In this document: in pieces, positions 49,771 through 63,400 of the stretch
How positions within the stretch are numbered: position 1 is the first letter of the stretch
Layout of the letters: the number at the start of each line of letters is the position of its first letter
DNA from: Pyricularia pennisetigena
Lineage: Eukaryota > Ascomycota > Sordariomycetes > Magnaporthales > Pyriculariaceae
Direction: 5' to 3'
Assembly (NCBI RefSeq): GCF_004337985.1
Contig: NC_043740.1
Span: 4,731,534 to 4,795,533 of the forward strand
DNA length: 64,000 bases
Made by a program: the position numbers and the translations under genes
The notes under the pieces: generated by a model
What the model was told of the DNA's origin: nothing
What the model saw: the letters and a program-made list of their open reading frames with translations, nothing else
Database searches by the model: none

Positions 49771-49977
49771 TCATGTAACGTACCACAGGCCATGGAGCCT
49801 CCAAGCCCGGACAGCATAGCCGTTGGTGTCAGTGAACGCAAGGTCCGTCTCCCGTCGTTAACGAAAATTTCCCCTGCATGAACCTTGTAGATGGACAAGT
49901 GGGCCATGGCGACCGAGGCAAAGACTGACAAGAGCGGCGAGCAGGATGAAGTTGGAGAATCCCATGGTGGATGTCAT
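49771..49977 (-). pseudogene. Frame-broken small secreted protein relic
   Basis: On the minus strand, ATGs at 49977 and 49965 open a signal-peptide-like start (MGFSNFILLAALVS). That frame ends after about 35 codons. The signal-like character continues in another frame into AMAHLSIYKVHAGEIFVNDG, and a third frame carries a closing TDTNGYAVRAWRLHGLWYVT before a stop at 49771. Three coherent pieces in order but in three frames suggest two small insertions or deletions in a former gene of about 65-70 codons; no intron of normal size fits. A TATATAA stands about 150 bp upstream. It is not predicted to make a full-length protein. Assembly error is an alternative. Confidence 0.4.
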
Positions 49978-50124
49978 TTGGGTTAATGGGGTCATAGTTT
50001 GGCCTTGGTTTGAAGAGCGGCATTGGCAAGCAAAAAGAGACTCAGGAGCCGGGGGTTCCAGACAGATGCCAGCTCGTGCTTAGGGTCTACAGCAAACTTG
50101 ACAGAAGAGTAGACAAAGTTATCA

Positions 50125-50131
50125 TTATATA
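50125..50131 (-). promoter_or_regulatory. TATA box upstream of the broken secreted-protein gene
   Basis: TATATAA on the minus strand, about 150 bp before the ATG at 49977. This spacing resembles the two intact small secreted protein genes. Confidence 0.35.
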
Positions 50132-51050
50132 TCCTGCCTTTGGGCCGTAACGCGTTGCCTTGACTTTATTTGCTGAGCATCCAACCACGAGTCCGGGCAG
50201 ATCACGCGTCCCTGGTACTTATTTGGAGAATTCTTTTTGGCTTCTTCGAACGCTAGACACCGGTACTCGACGGCAGGCAGATTGAGAAGAAGATACATGT
50301 TGCAATTGTCGCTTGGGGCTTACGAATTACCGAAATATTCAGGCACCCAAGTTTGACTTTTTGACATCTGCTAACCTCAAACATTTGCCGCCTGCTGCCT
50401 ATTGAACTAACCCTGTTTGTTAGTACCTCGGGCATGTAAAATTGTACTTCTTTTTCTTTTCCTTTCTTCCGTTGAACATGGCCAGCTGTTGTCCTCAAGC
50501 TAGAGACCCTCGGACAAAGAATCCGGTCGCTGCTGGTTTCAATAGCTCGGCGTCAAGGAGCCATCAAGCTATCTGTCATGACTGACGTTTGATTAAGGAC
50601 GGGATTGTCTGTCAGTTCGTCTTGTCTGGTCTGTTACAGCTGGTCTTGACCGTGTTTAGCTGGAGGTGGCTAGTCCCATCGGGCCAATGGCAGCGGGGTT
50701 CAGCCAGCCTCATCGGTCACGTAATCAAAACCACCGTTGAATGCCCCACACACGTTGATTGGGTGATGGCGGGGCCGTCAAAGCTGCCAGTGGAAATATT
50801 TGGATGGTCGCTTGCGATTTGCATGGGTGTCCCCCGATTCAATTTGATGGCCTTGGGACATGACGAACGATCGACTCTAATTTCTTCCACCCCACGATTC
50901 TGCTCTACTTCTGCAGCACCGATTTCTTTGCTTGCATTCGTGTCCTCCAACGTGGACTTCGCATAACAGCGCTTCCATCCTTGATTCCCATTTCATCGCG
51001 CAACGAGGATTCATTCGCTTTGCAATCCGGGCTTACGAGCTGCCGTCAAA
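50132..51050. other. Intergenic, upstream of EB1
   Basis: No supported coding sequence. The right part is the promoter and leader of the EB1 gene. Confidence 0.5.
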
Positions 51051-52204
51051 ATGGGCGAGTCGCGGTAGGCAACAACAACAACGCCACCTCCCCGAGAAAA
51101 AAAAAGAAAAAAAAAAATACACACGCACAAAACACATCACGACGCACGCCAACGCAATGCACCTTGACTGACAATGTACCCGCCCTACAACGCAGACAGG
51201 AACTCGTGCAATGGCTGAACAGCCTATTGCAGCTCAACATTACCAAGGTTGAGCAGTGCGGAACTGGGTAAGACAACGTCGACGCCATCCGAGCCGCCGA
51301 TGCCCCTCCCCCACTATTGGCAATACTTTGAGCGATGCCTTCAAAGAAACCAGTATTCCGGCAACGAGACGCGACGAATGCCGGATTTTGGGCAGATTGC
51401 CGCTGACCGTTGTCTTTGTCTGCCTCTAGTGCCGCTCTTTGCCAGGTCTTTGACAGCATTTTCCTCGATGTCCCCATGTCGCGCGTCAAATTCAACGTCA
51501 ACAGCGAATATGCATACATACAGAATTTCAAAGTCTTGCAAAGTAAGGCGCCCAACTGCTATATCCGTCATGGATGGACAAGACTTGTTCTCCAGCCACT
51601 CGAGACCTCCCCTCTTGCCACCCCGGTTGCATATACTGACCTCACAAACTCTCACCCAGACACGTTTGCCAAGCACCAAGTCGACAAACCCATCCCCGTC
51701 GCAGGCCTCGTCAAGTGCAAGATGCAGGACAACCTCGAGTTCCTGCAGTGGGTCAAGCGCTTCTGGGACCAGTACTACCCGGGCGGCGAGTACGACGCCG
51801 TCGCGAGGCGGAAGGGCGCTCCCCTCGGCGCGGCGGGCGGCGGTGGCGGTGCTGCTGCTGCTCGCGCTCCGACGGCAGGGGGCGCGGCCAGGAGAGCGGG
51901 CGGCACGACGCCGACGACGGGCGGTGCCCGGGCCGGACTGGGCGTCTCCAAGGCCAACCCTGCGCTGGCCCAGGAGAACGCGACACTCAAGGAGACCGTG
52001 GTCGGGCTGGAGCGCGAACGCGACTTTTACTTCAGCAAGCTGAGGGACATTGAGCTGCTGGTTCAGAACGCGGTCGAGGAGGACCCCGAGATCGAGAAGC
52101 AGGAGGACGGGCTCGTCAAGCAGATCCAGGCCATTCTGTACAGCACGGAGGAGGGCTTTGAAATCCCGGCAGAGGGCGAAGTTGACGACCAGGAGACGTT
52201 CTGA
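51051..52204 (+). CDS. BIM1: EB1-family microtubule plus-end binding protein (Bim1/Mal3)
   Basis: Predicted exons are 51051-51064, 51196-51267, 51430-51542 and 51660-52204, joining in phase to 247 residues, the usual EB1 length. Residues 1 to about 115 are the calponin-homology domain that binds growing microtubule ends: MGESRQELVQWLNSLLQLN, GTGAALCQVFDSIF, then the EB1 hallmark QDNLEFLQWVKRFWDQYYPG at about 89-108. A Gly/Ala/Thr-rich basic linker (about 117-165) follows. The C-terminal dimerising EB-homology coiled coil includes ERDFYFSKLRDIELL (about 186-200), almost the family consensus. The tail is acidic and ends DDQETF, not the EEY/F motif bound by CAP-Gly partners in animals. The very short first exon (14 nt) is supported by the exact MGESR start. 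EB1 recruits other plus-end proteins and regulates spindle and cytoplasmic microtubules. Confidence 0.95.
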
Positions 52205-55200
52205 GGCTGTTAAAAAAAAATGCATTGGATTGACATTGCTAGCTGCCGAGGGATCGGGCTCAACTGCTTGGCCTGTTCGCTACGACGGCTTGCTCATTTG
52301 GTAGCGGGGATGCACCAGTATGAGGGTCTTGACCATCACCGATATACCGTGACACCCGAGCACGAAGTGCAATCGGATACACAGACATGGATAGCACCGG
52401 GATTTTGGCGTCGAATTCGCGCTTCTAATACCATTTTGACCGGGTGGGGTGTATTCAGAGAATGTTGAATTTTTTTTGATGAACTATTACACATGAAATT
52501 ATGATAGAGTCTTTTTCTACTCCAATGGCAGAATTATCTGGATTGTTTACAGATTATATTTTCTTGCGTTGGTCGAAGCATGCATGGATGCTCAACCGGG
52601 GTCCTTCGGACTGATCAGACAAGACAACAAGCCCAGCCATTTGTTGGCGGCAGCACGCGTTACGGCAGCGCTTAATCGTCGACCCGCCACTCCGCTACCC
52701 GCGGCTGGGTGCGTCGGTGCATGACGCAGCTGTGCATTCGCCCTGCATAACTCCGCTCAGGCTCGCTTAGTTAACCTCGCCGTACCTTAATTAGGCTTCC
52801 AGAATCATTCCACTCTCCGTTCATCTACTTCATTCTACGCCTCATACCCGTTTTTGTCGACTAAGCAGTTTCCATCGTGTTCCGGCAAGCGTATCTTTTC
52901 TTATTTTTGTCGCTTCTTCTTCTTTTTTTTTTTTTTTCTTCTCCTCATTATATTTTATACTCAATACCCGCAACAATCAAACCACTCAACCCAGTGCGCC
53001 GAGCAAGCTCGCGTGACGCCCGACTCCGACTCCCTGATCTGAGACGTCACCGGACGAAAAAAAGACCGACGCAGCCGCCGTATTTCAAAAGGTTAATTCA
53101 CCCTCTCAAAAAGAGACAGATTCACAACTGCAAAATTCTCAACCATCACGATTGTCATTCATTCTCATCAGAAATAACACAGCAGATCACACACCCCGAA
53201 ACCACAACCACGATAACCACAATGCCACCGCCAGTCGAGATCTCGATCCCCAGCACCACAATCTCCCACCCGAGCGGCGGCGGCAAGCCCTACACGTCCT
53301 ACAACATCACGCTCCGGCTTCCGCTGCGGTCCTTTGTCGTACAGAAGCGCTACTCTGAGTTTGAGCAGCTCCACACCGCCCTCGTCTCGCAGGTCGGCGC
53401 GCCGCCGCCCGCACCGCTGCCCAGCAAGAGCTGGTTCCGCTCCACGGTCAACAGCATCGAGCTGACCGAGAAGAGGAGGGTCCAGTTGGAGGAGTACCTG
53501 CAGACGGTGGCCAGCAGCCCGGACAGGCGGTGGCGCGACACGCCCGCCTGGCGTGCCTTTCTCAACCTCCCCGCCGGCAGCACGGCGCCCTCGGCGAACA
53601 GCGTACACGGCGCCATCACCACGACGGCCGCAGCCGCGGGCGGCGGGGTCGTCGACGCGGCCGAGTGGATCGAGCGGCACAGACGCATGAACGACACGCT
53701 GCGGGACGCGCGCTCCTGCCTGGCCCGCCGGGATGCGGCCGCCGCGGAGGCTGGGTCCGGCGGCGTGGCGGGCCTGAGCAGCAGCCGGGCGGTGGAGGCG
53801 GGCGCCGCGGCGAAGATGGCGCTCACGCAGGCCGGCAGGATGCTGAGCGCCCTGGAGGACGACCTGGGCAGGCTGAAGAAGGAGGGCGCGCTGGGCAAGG
53901 GCGAGGTGCGGAGGCGCGAGGACATGGTCAAGGAGGCGCGCGAGGACCACAGGCTGCTCACGCAGCTCTCGGCCACGCTGTCGGGCGGGGCGCCGACGTC
54001 GGGAGGCACGGGCGGAGCGGCCAGCGCGGCGGACCGGGCGGCGCTGGTGGGCAAGGGCAAGCCCAGGCAGGGCGGCAGGGTGCTCGGGGCGCCGCTGCAG
54101 GAGACGGAACGGACGCGCGAGCTGGACAATGCCGGCGTGCTGCAGCTGCAGAGGCAGACGAGGGAGGAGCAGGACGAGGACCTCGAGGTGCTGACGCGCA
54201 TCATTCGCCGGCAAAAGGAGATGGGGCTCGCGATAGAGGAGGAGGTCAAGCAGCAGACGGAGATGCTGGACCGGATGAACGAGGACGTCGACCGCGTCAG
54301 CGGCAAGATAAAGGTCGCCAAGGACCGGACGAGGAAGCTGGGCTCATGACTGGGGCTGGGGCTGGGGCTTGTGTTTAGGGGCTGGCTGGGGCTGTTGGAG
54401 GTGGTTGTCGTGGTGGTGCGGGTTTTCAGAATGTCCCTGCTGGGCATCTTGTGGTTTGCAGAGGCTTCGCTGCTGATGCTTACCGGGAGAACGAGAGCGT
54501 AGTATGGGCCACAGTCATTTCACGGCTGCGACATTATATACACGGTTGGATTCGGGAGCAAATATTTCGTCATGATGAGAACATATTTTCTATGTGTTAA
54601 CTTTAGAGAAAGAGTGCCTAGAACAGACAACATTGAGTGTTGGTTGCCCCCTATAAATCGACGTCGGTCCATCAAGGTACTACTATTGGCACCGACCAGT
54701 ATACCATGCCTGAGTGTCTCCTACCCTGGAGTAGAGAGTAGAGTTTGAGGGGCCCTGTGGTTTTTTTTTTTTTTTTTTTTTGGATCCTACATGATGGGAA
54801 ATATCACGAAAAGAAATCTGACAAGATATTCCCACGTCCAATGATATACCGCCGATGATTCTATGTTTTGCAGCAGATTGAAATCGGGGGGATGCTTTAT
54901 CGTTACTTTGTTCATCTGGGAGTCATAAGAAATGTTGCTTTCGTTGACTGCTTCGACGTCACCAAAATCCTTTGATAGCTGAGAGCAACCCCTTCCCTTA
55001 ATTACGATTGCGCTGATCAAATTGCGAATGTGATGATGGTTGAATCACAAGTAGAATCACACTTGACTAGCAGGATTAATGATCCAAAAATGCCTTTTGT
55101 TCAATCCAAAACCCGTGGCCAAGTCTCGGCCCCCGCTGCACCTTTACGTCACGCCACATCGCTACACCATGGGTTACCATGGCAACAGACGCGGGAGCAC

Positions 55201-58200
55201 TGTTCCAGCCAAACGGGCGATGAGTTGGCCATCCATTCGATTCGACAGCGTGATGAACCCAGACCGCCCGATTTACTTTTCTGTGTTGCACCGGTCACAG
55301 ACAGAGGGTGGCTTGGATGGATCGTATCCTTACAATCGGTTGTGATCTTTTTGTTTGCCTGCTGCTTTTTGCATTTGCATTCACATCACAGTGCTGGCAA
55401 CAGCCAAGACATCCCGATCCTTGGACCTTGTCCAGGTTAACAACTGCATGTAATGCGTTCTTTGCCTCCTGGTTCCGCTGTGCAGGTGTTGTCTGACTAT
55501 TCAAGTTCGAGTTGATGAAATTATCTCAATGCACCAAGGAGAGGAAGTTTTTTTTTTCTTCTGTCTCTCTCCGCTTACTGGCGTTTTACCGATGCGACTG
55601 CATCTTGCAACGCAAGCTGCTTTGGGCTTTGCGCAACTTTCGGTATCGGCAGCGGCAACCATAAATGCATGAGTTAGTAGGGTAACGAAGAGGGTTTGAA
55701 AGAACTCAAAGAACACATCAAATTGCTACAGCTCGAGTAAGTTAACTTTCCACTGCGGTTAGAGTATGAATACTCGACTCTGCAACGTGAAAGAGATATA
55801 ATATTTTTATCACCAAAACGGATTAAGTTGAGTTGCTAGCCCACAGATGACGACGCTTATAAATCTTGTTGCAAACTGTTCGGCTTATCTTGTTACCAGA
55901 GGATGCGACTAGGCCGAACTCTTATCACAAAAATGGTCGACCAAACGGATGGTTATGGCCAGTTCAGTTTCAACTCCTCATACCCTGAACGAACAAATAT
56001 TAGGCTGTCTACCACCGGCAATATGTAATATTTGCTATAGGGGTTATTGTCGATTTCTGTTTTCATGTTGATACAAGTGCGGAACAAAGCACTGACTTCG
56101 CGTTCCCAACCGAGTCGGGGGTTCGTCACTTTTGCTTTTCTCCTAGCTAGCGTCCTGGGGCATAAATGACAGGAAACCATTCCGGTGGAAGTAGACCCCA
56201 CTGCCCAACTCGTACCGAATGGAGCCAGCTCACCTTCATCGCTAGTCTAGTCTCTCCAAAGTATGGGCGTTATGTCTCTGATCGATACTGTTGTCAAGAC
56301 GGTCTCAGTAGTTCCAGGTTGTCCATGCGCGATGAAGAATACCATTGTTTTCCTTGGCTTTTCAGGGTCTTGACTAAACCTCTTGTTCTTTTCCGTTCGT
56401 TTCATTTCTTTTTTCGGCAACCAAGACTGAGAGGCGGTAAAATCGGGTGACACTCTGGGGGATGGGGGACGGACGGGTGGGGGCGGTAACACTTTCCCAC
56501 TAAAGATCAAACCATAGTTGAGATGACATCCATTTTGATTGCTGGCACCTCAGCCATCCATCCATCCCATCTTACCACCCTGCAAGCCCTGTACCCATCC
56601 ACTCATTACCGGGTAGTAGGTACGGAGTATTTCATTTGCCAATGTGTTTTGTACTCTTTGCTTTTTTTTTTTTTTTTATTATTTCCACGCGAGGTAGGAC
56701 AAACAGAATAGAGAAAAGATTTGCATCCGTTCCAAGTCAAAATCAAAATAAACAAATCCCCTCTCCCAAGGTGTCAACCCAATCGCCCTACCCAGATTTT
56801 GGCTTGCATCGGGCATCAGCGGGGTTTGCATTTGTTTGTCTGCCAATGGAGAACAACCTCTGCAGCGGAACAAGAGCGTCGACTGGTTGATTGGCACATG
56901 CACTTCGTGCCGTTGCTACGGGCCGTGCTTGTTGACCAACCGTGGCGGGCCACCCCACTGCTGGGTAGGGGCTGGAACTAGAAGGGGCTACGGCAAGCAG
57001 CACCAACCCATGCAGAAAACTACCCCTGCCTTTTTTTTTTTTTTCTCCCTTTGTTTTTTTTTTCTCCACACTCACTCACTTTCCCGTTACCTCGAAACAC
57101 AACTTGACCACGAGTCACTGCAGATGGCTTTGTGTCTAAACCTACATTATCTCGGTACTATTTTGACTCGAAACATCAAACAAGAAATCCCAATTTTGGT
57201 TTCAATCTTCATTCCCAAAACTCAATTCAGCTTTCCGAGTCAAAGCTGCTTGCTTGCTCGCCTTAGCACAATAACCAAAAACCCATAACCATGAGCGGCG
57301 GCCCTCCGCCCCCGCCACCGCCGCCGCACGGTGAGAACCCCAAGACGACCCGGAGCGGCGGTCTGCCCCCGGGCAAGTACGATGTCTTCATAATACCTGA
57401 GCACTCGGCCGGGTCCGGCTTCTTGTACCTCCCGTCTTTGAGGCCCAACACCAACAGCTTCGTGGCCGGCTTCGCCTCCGCCATAGTTCTCGTCGTGCTG
57501 CTGCAGAGCATGGCCCCGGCCTTCAAGCTGTGGTGGTCAAACTTTCAGGGCATGGGCAGCATGGGAATGGCCATGCTGACCGTTGCCGTCGGTCTCGGCG
57601 CCTGGTCCTTGGGTAGAACGCAGCAGGGTGACGGAGGTTTCCGAGGAGGTGGCGGTCAAGGCCACTCGAGGCATAACTCCCATAGTAGTGGACCCGGAGC
57701 TGGCGGCTTTGGGAATGGCAGCGCCAACGGCGGGTTTGGAGACTCTGGACCGCCCCCACCTCCGCCCCGACACGAGACACCGCCGAATCAGAACGGTGGT
57801 CCACACCCTCCGCCGCCTGGCTCAGAGAAGCCGAAGCAGTCGTGGCAGCAACGCTCGCCAGAGCCCGAGCAGCACCATCACCATCACCAACAACAACAAC
57901 AGCACCAGCAGCACCAGCCGCCGCCCCCACCGCCGCCTCCACCGCCAAAAGAGGAACCCAAACCGGAACCAAAACCTGAACCCAAACCAGAGCCCAAGCC
58001 AGAGGCCAAACCAGAACCTAAACCGGAGCCAAAAGCAGAGCCCAAGCCAGAACCTAAGCCAGAACCTAAGCCGGAACCCAAGCCGGAGTCCAAGCCGGAC
58101 TACAAGAGCGCCTGGGAGCGTGCAAGGGAGGAGACGCGCAAGCGGGAAGAGGAACGCAAAAAGAAAGAGGAGGAACAAAAGAAACGCGAAGCCATCGCCG

Positions 58201-60334
58201 CAAGGCTGAAGCAGCTTCGCGAAAAGGAGGCACGCGAGCGAGCCGAGCGGGAGAGGGAAAAGGCCGAGAAGGAGGCAAAGGAAAAGGCGGAGCGGGAAAA
58301 GAAGGAACGCGAGCTCAGAGAAGCTCTCGAAAAGAAAGAACAGGAGCTGCGTGACCTGCGGGAGAAGGAGCAGAGAGAACGCGAGCTCCGAGATCTCAGA
58401 GCCAAGGAGTTGGCCGAAAGGCTGGCCAAGGAGAGGCTCGAGAAGGAAAAGCTCGAGAAGGAAAAGGCGGAGAGGGAAAGGCTAGAAAAGGAGAGGTTAG
58501 AGAAGGAACGGCTAGAAAAGGAAAGGCTAGAAAAGGAACGGTTGGAGAAGGAGAGGTTAGAGAAGGAAAAGGAAGCACAAGAGCCTCGCAAGGGGGGCTC
58601 GTACGCATTCTCGGGCAGCGGCGAAAAGACCAACCCCTGGCCCAACGGGAAACCGACTCCCGCTCCTCAGCCCGCCTCCCCGAAACCGCCGGCCGCGCCA
58701 CGATCAACAGCTTCAGTCCCGTCACCGAAGCCCGCCCCGCCACGATCGACGGCTTCAGTCTCTACACCACCCCCCGCCACGCCGAACTCGAAGCCACCAC
58801 CACCCACCGCCAGAAGCTACATGGACGACGAGGAGACTACGTACTCGTACCGGCCGTACGACAAGCCCAAGCGTTCGCACCACCGCAAGTCCAACTCGGA
58901 GTACTCCGAGTCGTCGTGGGCGCCGTCGCAGAGCACGGCACGTACAACGCCGCCGCCCTCGATGCGCATGCCGTACAGCACCAAGGACCCGGACAAGATT
59001 GTGATTCGGGCCGTGTACGGCTTCCTGAACCAGTTCGCCAAGACGCCCAGCAGCCAGCTCATTTCGGGCCAGGCGCCCGTGACGGACGGGCTGATACTCC
59101 GCGTCACGACCGAAGGCCTCTTTATCGACGACGACGTCCGTGGCGTACCCCAGCGCGAGTGGGACGTCAAGGCCTGGACCCTCAAGCAGGTCGAGGTCTG
59201 GTGCCCCGCTCACGTCGCCGCCCTGGCCGCCCGCGACGACGACGGTCCCCACAACCCCAAGAAGAACCAGCAGGCCGCCGGCAGCTCATTCCTGCGCGGC
59301 GTCATGGGCGGCGCGGGAGCACGCAGGGGCGAGGCCCGCGGCGCGCCAAAGATGCTGCTGGGCGAGGAGGCCGACTCCCACCTCGCCGACATGCTGCGCG
59401 AGTGCAGGGACAAGTGCGGCCGCGGCCTGGCCCCCAACCTGGGCGGCGGCAGCATGTCGCAGGCGACAAAGGGCCTGCACCTGCTACGCGCTACCATCCG
59501 GGACCAGGAGGGCAAGCGGTACCTGTTTGTGGTCGGAGAGGAGGAGGGGTGGAAGGTCGCCGTCGGTTTGCAGAAGCTGCGCAAGGGGTCGCAGGTCAGG
59601 GGTCTGGGCGTCGCGGGCATGAGCAGCCTCGAGTCGAGGAACACGCTGGAGATGCTGGGCTGGTTGGCTTGAGATTTTCTCTCTTTTCTGTATGGACGAC
59701 TGTTTTTCTTTAGTCGTCTGGACCCCTTATTTCCGCTCGAGTTTTCGGGGAGGAAATGGGATAAGTCCCTGGTGCGATCAAAATGCAGCATGGCGTGGCG
59801 GAGTTAGGACGCTTTTTTTTTTCTTGTGGCGTCTCCTCATCAATCATTGTCGGCGTTTTCGTTTCTGGTTTTCATTCGTTAAACGATGGGGAGCGAGCAT
59901 ATAGGTTGTCATGGGGTACATAAATACGAACAAGTTTGTTGATGGAGTCGGGCTGGCTGTGTTCAAGTGTGTTTTGACGGCGACCAACATCAGCCTGGAA
60001 TGCAGGAGTCTTTGTGTCTCTTTTTTTTTTTTTTTGCCTCCGCAGCCGTGAAGCAAGCCCAAAAGAGATGCGATGACAGCTTCATGTGAGCCATGCACAT
60101 TCCCTGTTTCAATTGACAAGGCCAATCTTTCGCAATTGCGCAACACTGCAAACATGGTCTCATCAAACACACAGCCGCCTTCCATTACCCACAATGGGTC
60201 TCATGTTGGTCGACGAGGGGGGAAAAGGGCAGTGATGCACCCTCGGAGCACCTCGGGCCCGAGATATTACCTTTCCAATCCCTCATTCAATCATACAGCA
60301 TAGCATGCACGGCTCAGAAGCCAAATACAAGTGC

Positions 60335-60403
<69 letters not shown>

Positions 60404-63400
60404 ACCCTCCACGTGCAAAAAGATGTATAGAAAGGCCGCAACCAAAGCCGCCATGACAAAAAAAAAAAAAAAGAAAAAAAAGGGGGGGCCATCGACCACG
60501 CCGCTGCAGCAAGCTGATCCATCCACAGCAGAATGAGAAGGAAGCAATCCTTCCCGACCGGGTCGCGGGCGCCGCTGGACTCTAGGCTACCTTGCGCAGA
60601 GACAGGACAGGCCGGGCCTCGTCTTTTTTTTTTCTTTTTTTCTGTCATCCGACCCCAGTCCTTGCCATGGTTGCTTACTTGATACGCATTTGTATAAACA
60701 GCCCCTCGATGCACCTGTTGTACGCGACACTGTCCGCTGGTTCACACACATCGCATTCGCGGTGGGACTCCAAGTGCCAGAAGCGCGTGTTACCCGGCCT
60801 AGGAGACAAGTGATCGGTGAAGGAGTAATTGCATGATATTGCAGACAAGGCATGTAGGTATATATTAAACGAATGTAAGAGTGGAAACCTTGCAGTCAAC
60901 AGTCTTCGACATGATACTGAACTTGAACGAAACCCCATGGTTAAAAAAAAACGCAATTTACTCTCTTAAGAATCGGTGCGCCCCTCCATCTGGGAGAAAA
61001 CGCGGATCCAATTGACGAGGAGTCGGGTATCACATTATTGGCCCCTCTCTTCAGGACTTATCGACGTAGGCGCCCTTGGGCTCCGAGACGAACTCGTCGC
61101 TCGGCTCCTGGACCCTCTGGCTGTTCAGGCCCTTGGACTCCTGGATCTCGTCGTCCCGGCTGCTGCTGCCGCCGCTGCCGACGACGCCACCGCCCGTGCC
61201 GAAGCCCTGCCCTGCTCCTCCTAATCCTCCCGTGCCGTTCTCGACGCGCTCGTCCACCAGCTCGGGCCTGCCGCCCACCGTGACCTGCGGCATGGCCTCG
61301 CGCCACTTGCCGTCCTCCCTGCGCGTCTCGGGTATCAAAAAGTTGAAAAAGCGCGGGAAGATAAACAGGCCGACGATGAAGACCATGACGAGGTGCATCA
61401 GCGCAAACGAGTAGATGTATGGCGGGTTCTCGGACATCCTGTCGCCTTCCGGGTCGAGGTTAAGAAACTTGGGGTACGCAAACGTGAACACAAGCCCCAC
61501 GGCCGGGGCCGTGATGTACTTGAGGCAGATGGGCCAGAACCAGTGCAGGCGCCAGTTGCTGCCTGTAGCGACGACGCGGTTGAGATCGCGCTTGAGCTGG
61601 TTGCCCTGTGTTTGTGGAAAAGAGGTTACATCAGCAATAGTCCATAGCGTTTAGACTCTTAACAACAGAACAAAAAAGTAGAAAGCAACTCACAGAGTAA
61701 AAGGCATTGTACCAGAACCGGCTAAGCATGGTGCTGTTGCCCCAGAAGCTAGGAGCAGCGACGGTGGGTGTCTTGCCCACAAAGGCGGACGCCAGCGCGC
61801 CGGCGATAAAGATTCCAAAGCCGGCGCCGGCACCAGCCTCGGCGCTCACCAGGTGGGCGATGAGCAAGCCGACAAAGTGCGCAAGGACAAAGCCGCCGTT
61901 GTACAGCGAGTAGCTGACAAGGCCAACCTGGTCGACCGCGTCGCGCCAGCGGTAGAGGGTGGTGGCGAACAGGCACTCGCACCAGACGGTGAAGAAGAGG
62001 GCCAGGTCGTTGACGAAGCCGTCGATGGCGTCGAGCAGCGCGAAACCAACTTCAGTGCAGTAGAGGAGCGTGATGAGGTAAGAACAGACGACGACCGTGG
62101 TGGAGACGACCCAGCGCGGAATGCGCTTGCCCCAGTCCGTGTCGCAGATCATGGTCACCAAGACCTCGTAAAGAGCAAAGACGCAAGTCAAGCCGAGAAG
62201 CACGAGGGTGAGGAAGAAGAGGGCCGAGAAGAAATTGGCACCGGGCATCTCGACAAGGGCCTGCGGGTAGTAGAAGAATCCCGAACTGAAAGTGCCAAGT
62301 CGGCCAGTTTCTTCAAGGGACAGGCCAAGGAAGCCGACAATGCCCATGACGGCCAGGGCAGAAATGATCTCGATGGCCGAGTTGCTAATGGCGACGATGA
62401 AGGCATCCTGGACGGCGTTGGAGAACTTGGAGTTGTACGACGCGTACGACGTGAAGTAGCCAAAGCCGACACCAATAGAAAAGAACATTTGACCAAAGGC
62501 GTCCTGCCACACAGTGGGGCCGGCGAGTGATTCGTTGCGCCAGATGCCGAGGTACAGGCGGAAGCCATCTGAGGCGTTGGGTAGAGACAGGGACCTGATG
62601 GCCAGGATGGCAATCATGATCAACGGAAGTGCCATGGTGATGTAGATAACTCGCCCTGTCAAGCCAACACCCTTGAAGGTGCAGAGCCAAGTAGCGAACC
62701 AGATAAGGAGACTCTGGAGATTCCGAGTTGTTAACAGCTTTGCTCGTTTTGAGAGACTGTATTTGATTGTATTAGATTTTTTTGGGGCAAAAGAACAAAA
62801 GGGCTTGCTTACCCATCCGGCCGTCTCGCCAACGACACGCATGCTGGGGTAGTACATCATCGTCCCGGGATCTCCAATCGGCTGCACGCGGTGGGTTATT
62901 TCCTCGAAGAAGTATGTGATAGTTGACCTGCCCTGCCAAGGGAGAGGGCTCTCGAAAGAACGACGAAAGTAGCTCATGGCGTAGGCCAAAATGGCAACGT
63001 AGTAACCACTGACGGAATAGCCGTTAAACACCATGGAGAAGCCGATGCCCTTGGCACGGTGGTTGTTGTTGTTCCATGCCGTCACGCAGCCTCCACGGTA
63101 GGCCTGGCCCAGGCAGATCTCGAGGCAGAGGATGGGAATACCGATAAAGAAGAGGGCAAAGAAGTAAGGGATGAAGAACTGCAGGCCGTAGTTGTTGTAC
63201 ACGACGGACGGGAAACGGAGGAGGTTTCCGAGACCGACGGCGCCGCCCATGGCGCAAAGCACAAACTGGGAGCGCGAGTTGAAGTTATCGCGACCATCCT
63301 CGTCCTTCTTGGCATCCGGTGCCACCAACAGCCAGAGCTTGCGGCCGAAGCTCGGCTGGGACGTGTTGTTGTCTGCCTGCACGTGCGTCGCCATCTTGGT